This document shows, piece after piece, positions 5,969-6,862 of a stretch of DNA of 6,862 bases (within the stretch, counting starts at the first letter, position 1; each line of letters begins with the position of its first letter). The notes under the pieces are model-generated. The model did not search any database and was not told where the DNA came from. It saw only the letters and a program-made list of their open reading frames with translations. The translations under genes were made by a program, and so were the position numbers. Source of the stretch: Nitrososphaeraceae archaeon (GTDB lineage Archaea > Thermoproteota > Nitrososphaeria > Nitrososphaerales > Nitrosopumilaceae); contig JAICHE010000063.1 of assembly GCA_025922755.1 (NCBI GenBank), positions 1-6,862 of the forward strand, given 5' to 3'.

Positions 5969-6862
5969 CTATTCATCTCCACCACGGCCAATGTCTCCCG
6001 TTCCATATTTATCAATGACTTGATTTCTATCGGCATCTTTCTTACTAATCTCCTCGTTCTCTCTTTTTTCATCACCTTGATAGATTGTTCTAATTGGCCA
6101 TGGAATTCTAATATCATATTTTTGAAATTCTTCATACATGATCATTCTAAGATCTGTTTTTGTTTTGAATTGAGCTCCATAATCTTTGACATATACCCAC
6201 ATTGAAAAATCCAATGATGAATCATTAAATTCATTAAATCTAACTACAGGCTGAGTAATATCTACATGAATGTCTTTATCACATCCACAACTTTTCTTGT
6301 TTTTATCTAGGTATGGACATCTATTTTGTCTTACAAGATGTCTACCCTTCACATCAACAATTTCTTTCATTCCACGCTTACCAACTTTAACAAGAATTGA
6401 TGCTACTTGTCTTGGATTATTCAAATATGATACTCCAACTTTCACAACCGCAGGAACTAGTTTGTTTTCTTTAGTATAGTTTACAATTTGAGAGGAAACC
6501 AATTGTCTCGTGGGAATTATTGCTAAAGACTCGTGCAATGCGTCTCTAACATAAGTAACTCTAGGCGTAATTTTGTGCACGTATCCATTATATCCTGTTT
6601 CAAGCTGGACACGGTCACCTTCTTCAAAAATCTTATCCTTTCTAATAACAAGATATGCAAAATAATTTTGCATGGTATCTTGCAAAGCTAAACCTATTCC
6701 GATAGAAAAACCACCAGTTGCAGTTGCTAAAACAAACAAATCTACTCCCCACCAAGCCAACACTCCAAGAATGGTAGCTACAAAAATTCCTATTGGCAAA
6801 AATTGTTTTGCAGATTTTGGGACTCCTTCTTTTTTCTTACTTGCATATCCAGGAGGTCTTGA
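5969..6862 (-). CDS. mscS: MscS-family mechanosensitive ion channel, N-terminus cut by window edge
   Basis: This is a membrane channel that opens under membrane tension to release solutes during hypo-osmotic shock. The 297 residues in the window are the C-terminal part; the reading frame stays open to the right edge, so the start is outside. A hydrophobic helix (about residues 21-38) is followed by the pore helix TM3 with GGFSIGIGLALQDTMQNYFA (50-69), the strongest family signature. The beta domain follows, with FEEGDRVQLETGYNGYVHKI and the ITPRVTYVRD and IIPTRQL segments. The cytoplasmic alpha/beta domain contains an unusual Cys-rich insertion (RNRCPYL...SCGCD, codons 6281-6319), and the tail after about residue 265 is highly charged. 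The common IPN motif is IPT here. A TTG at 6797-6799 could be mistaken for the start, but it lies inside the membrane region. prs begins 44 bases downstream. Ion selectivity cannot be told. Confidence 0.93.
   Translation of the reverse strand, partial: SRPPGYASKKKEGVPKSAKQFLPIGIFVATILGVLAWWGVDLFVLATATGGFSIGIGLALQDTMQNYFAYLVIRKDKIFEEGDRVQLETGYNGYVHKITPRVTYVRDALHESLAIIPTRQLVSSQIVNYTKENKLVPAVVKVGVSYLNNPRQVASILVKVGKRGMKEIVDVKGRHLVRQNRCPYLDKNKKSCGCDKDIHVDITQPVVRFNEFNDSSLDFSMWVYVKDYGAQFKTKTDLRMIMYEEFQKYDIRIPWPIRTIYQGDEKRENEEISKKDADRNQVIDKYGTGDIGRGGDE
6281..6319 (-). other. Cys-rich insertion (C-x9-C-x-C) in MscS cytoplasmic domain
   Basis: Thirteen codons encode CPYLDKNKKSCGC, followed by an Asp, in the C-terminal alpha/beta domain of the channel. 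Three closely spaced Cys, with a His a few residues downstream (DIHVD), could bind zinc or act as a redox element. Ordinary MscS proteins as I know them have no such cluster at this point, where a short loop precedes the strand corresponding to PVVRF. The cluster is seen directly; metal binding is speculative. Confidence 0.55.

Noticed and set aside
5914..6135. Possible 73-residue minus-strand protein between mscS and prs
   Set aside because: It lies almost wholly inside the mscS 3' end in another frame, overlaps the prs start, and has no recognisable motif. The mscS frame is clearly the coding one.
5939..6205. Plus-strand hydrophobic 88-residue frame opposite the mscS 3' end
   Set aside because: It is antisense to a well-supported gene; hydrophobicity is the expected mirror of the Lys/Glu-rich charged tail (AAA/GAA codons read as TTT/TTC).
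6797..6799. TTG as the start of mscS, giving a complete 276-residue protein
   Set aside because: The frame remains open to the window end with channel-like sequence (basic linker then helix), and starting here would cut into the transmembrane helix; the gene is better read as partial.

Overview
The window looks like ordinary chromosome from a low-GC (clearly AT-rich) ammonia-oxidising archaeon of the Nitrosopumilus type (Thaumarchaeota/Nitrososphaerota). The assignment rests on archaea-specific proteins (an archaeal CCA-adding enzyme, UPF0200 and UPF0201 proteins, a THUMP-type tRNA guanine-N2 methyltransferase), archaeal-style TATA boxes close to start codons, TTG starts and very tight gene packing. 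Genus and species are inferred, not shown.

Layout: bases 1-1445, minus strand, hold thpR followed by cca, whose C-terminal end runs off the left edge. The two overlap by ATGA. A 73-base divergent intergenic region (1446-1518) holds an AT-rich TATA-like element. Bases 1519-2462, plus strand, hold two translationally coupled genes, a UPF0200 P-loop kinase-like protein and a UPF0201 RNA-binding/exosome-like protein. They meet the next block tail to tail across 16 bases. Bases 2479-5924, minus strand, hold a compact operon read in the order prs (PRPP synthetase), a Trm-G10-like tRNA methyltransferase, rnz (tRNase Z) and a SIR2 deacylase, with junctions of -1, -4 and +1 bases. Bases 5969-6862, minus strand, hold the C-terminal part of an MscS-family mechanosensitive channel that runs off the right edge.

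The unifying theme is tRNA maturation. tRNase Z cuts the 3' trailer, the CCA enzyme builds the 3' CCA, the Trm-G10-like enzyme modifies the tRNA body, and ThpR handles 2',3'-cyclic or 2'-5' RNA ends. UPF0201 is a predicted RNA-binding protein. PRPP synthesis (nucleotides, NAD) and the NAD-consuming sirtuin give a looser metabolic link. There is no mobile element, CRISPR array, tRNA or rRNA gene, and no gap of 300 bases or more without a gene. I did not find a convincing new multi-gene system. The best leads are residue-level: an Asn at the expected third catalytic carboxylate of the CCA enzyme, a Cys-rich insertion in the MscS cytoplasmic domain, and the uncharacterised UPF0200-UPF0201 pair.
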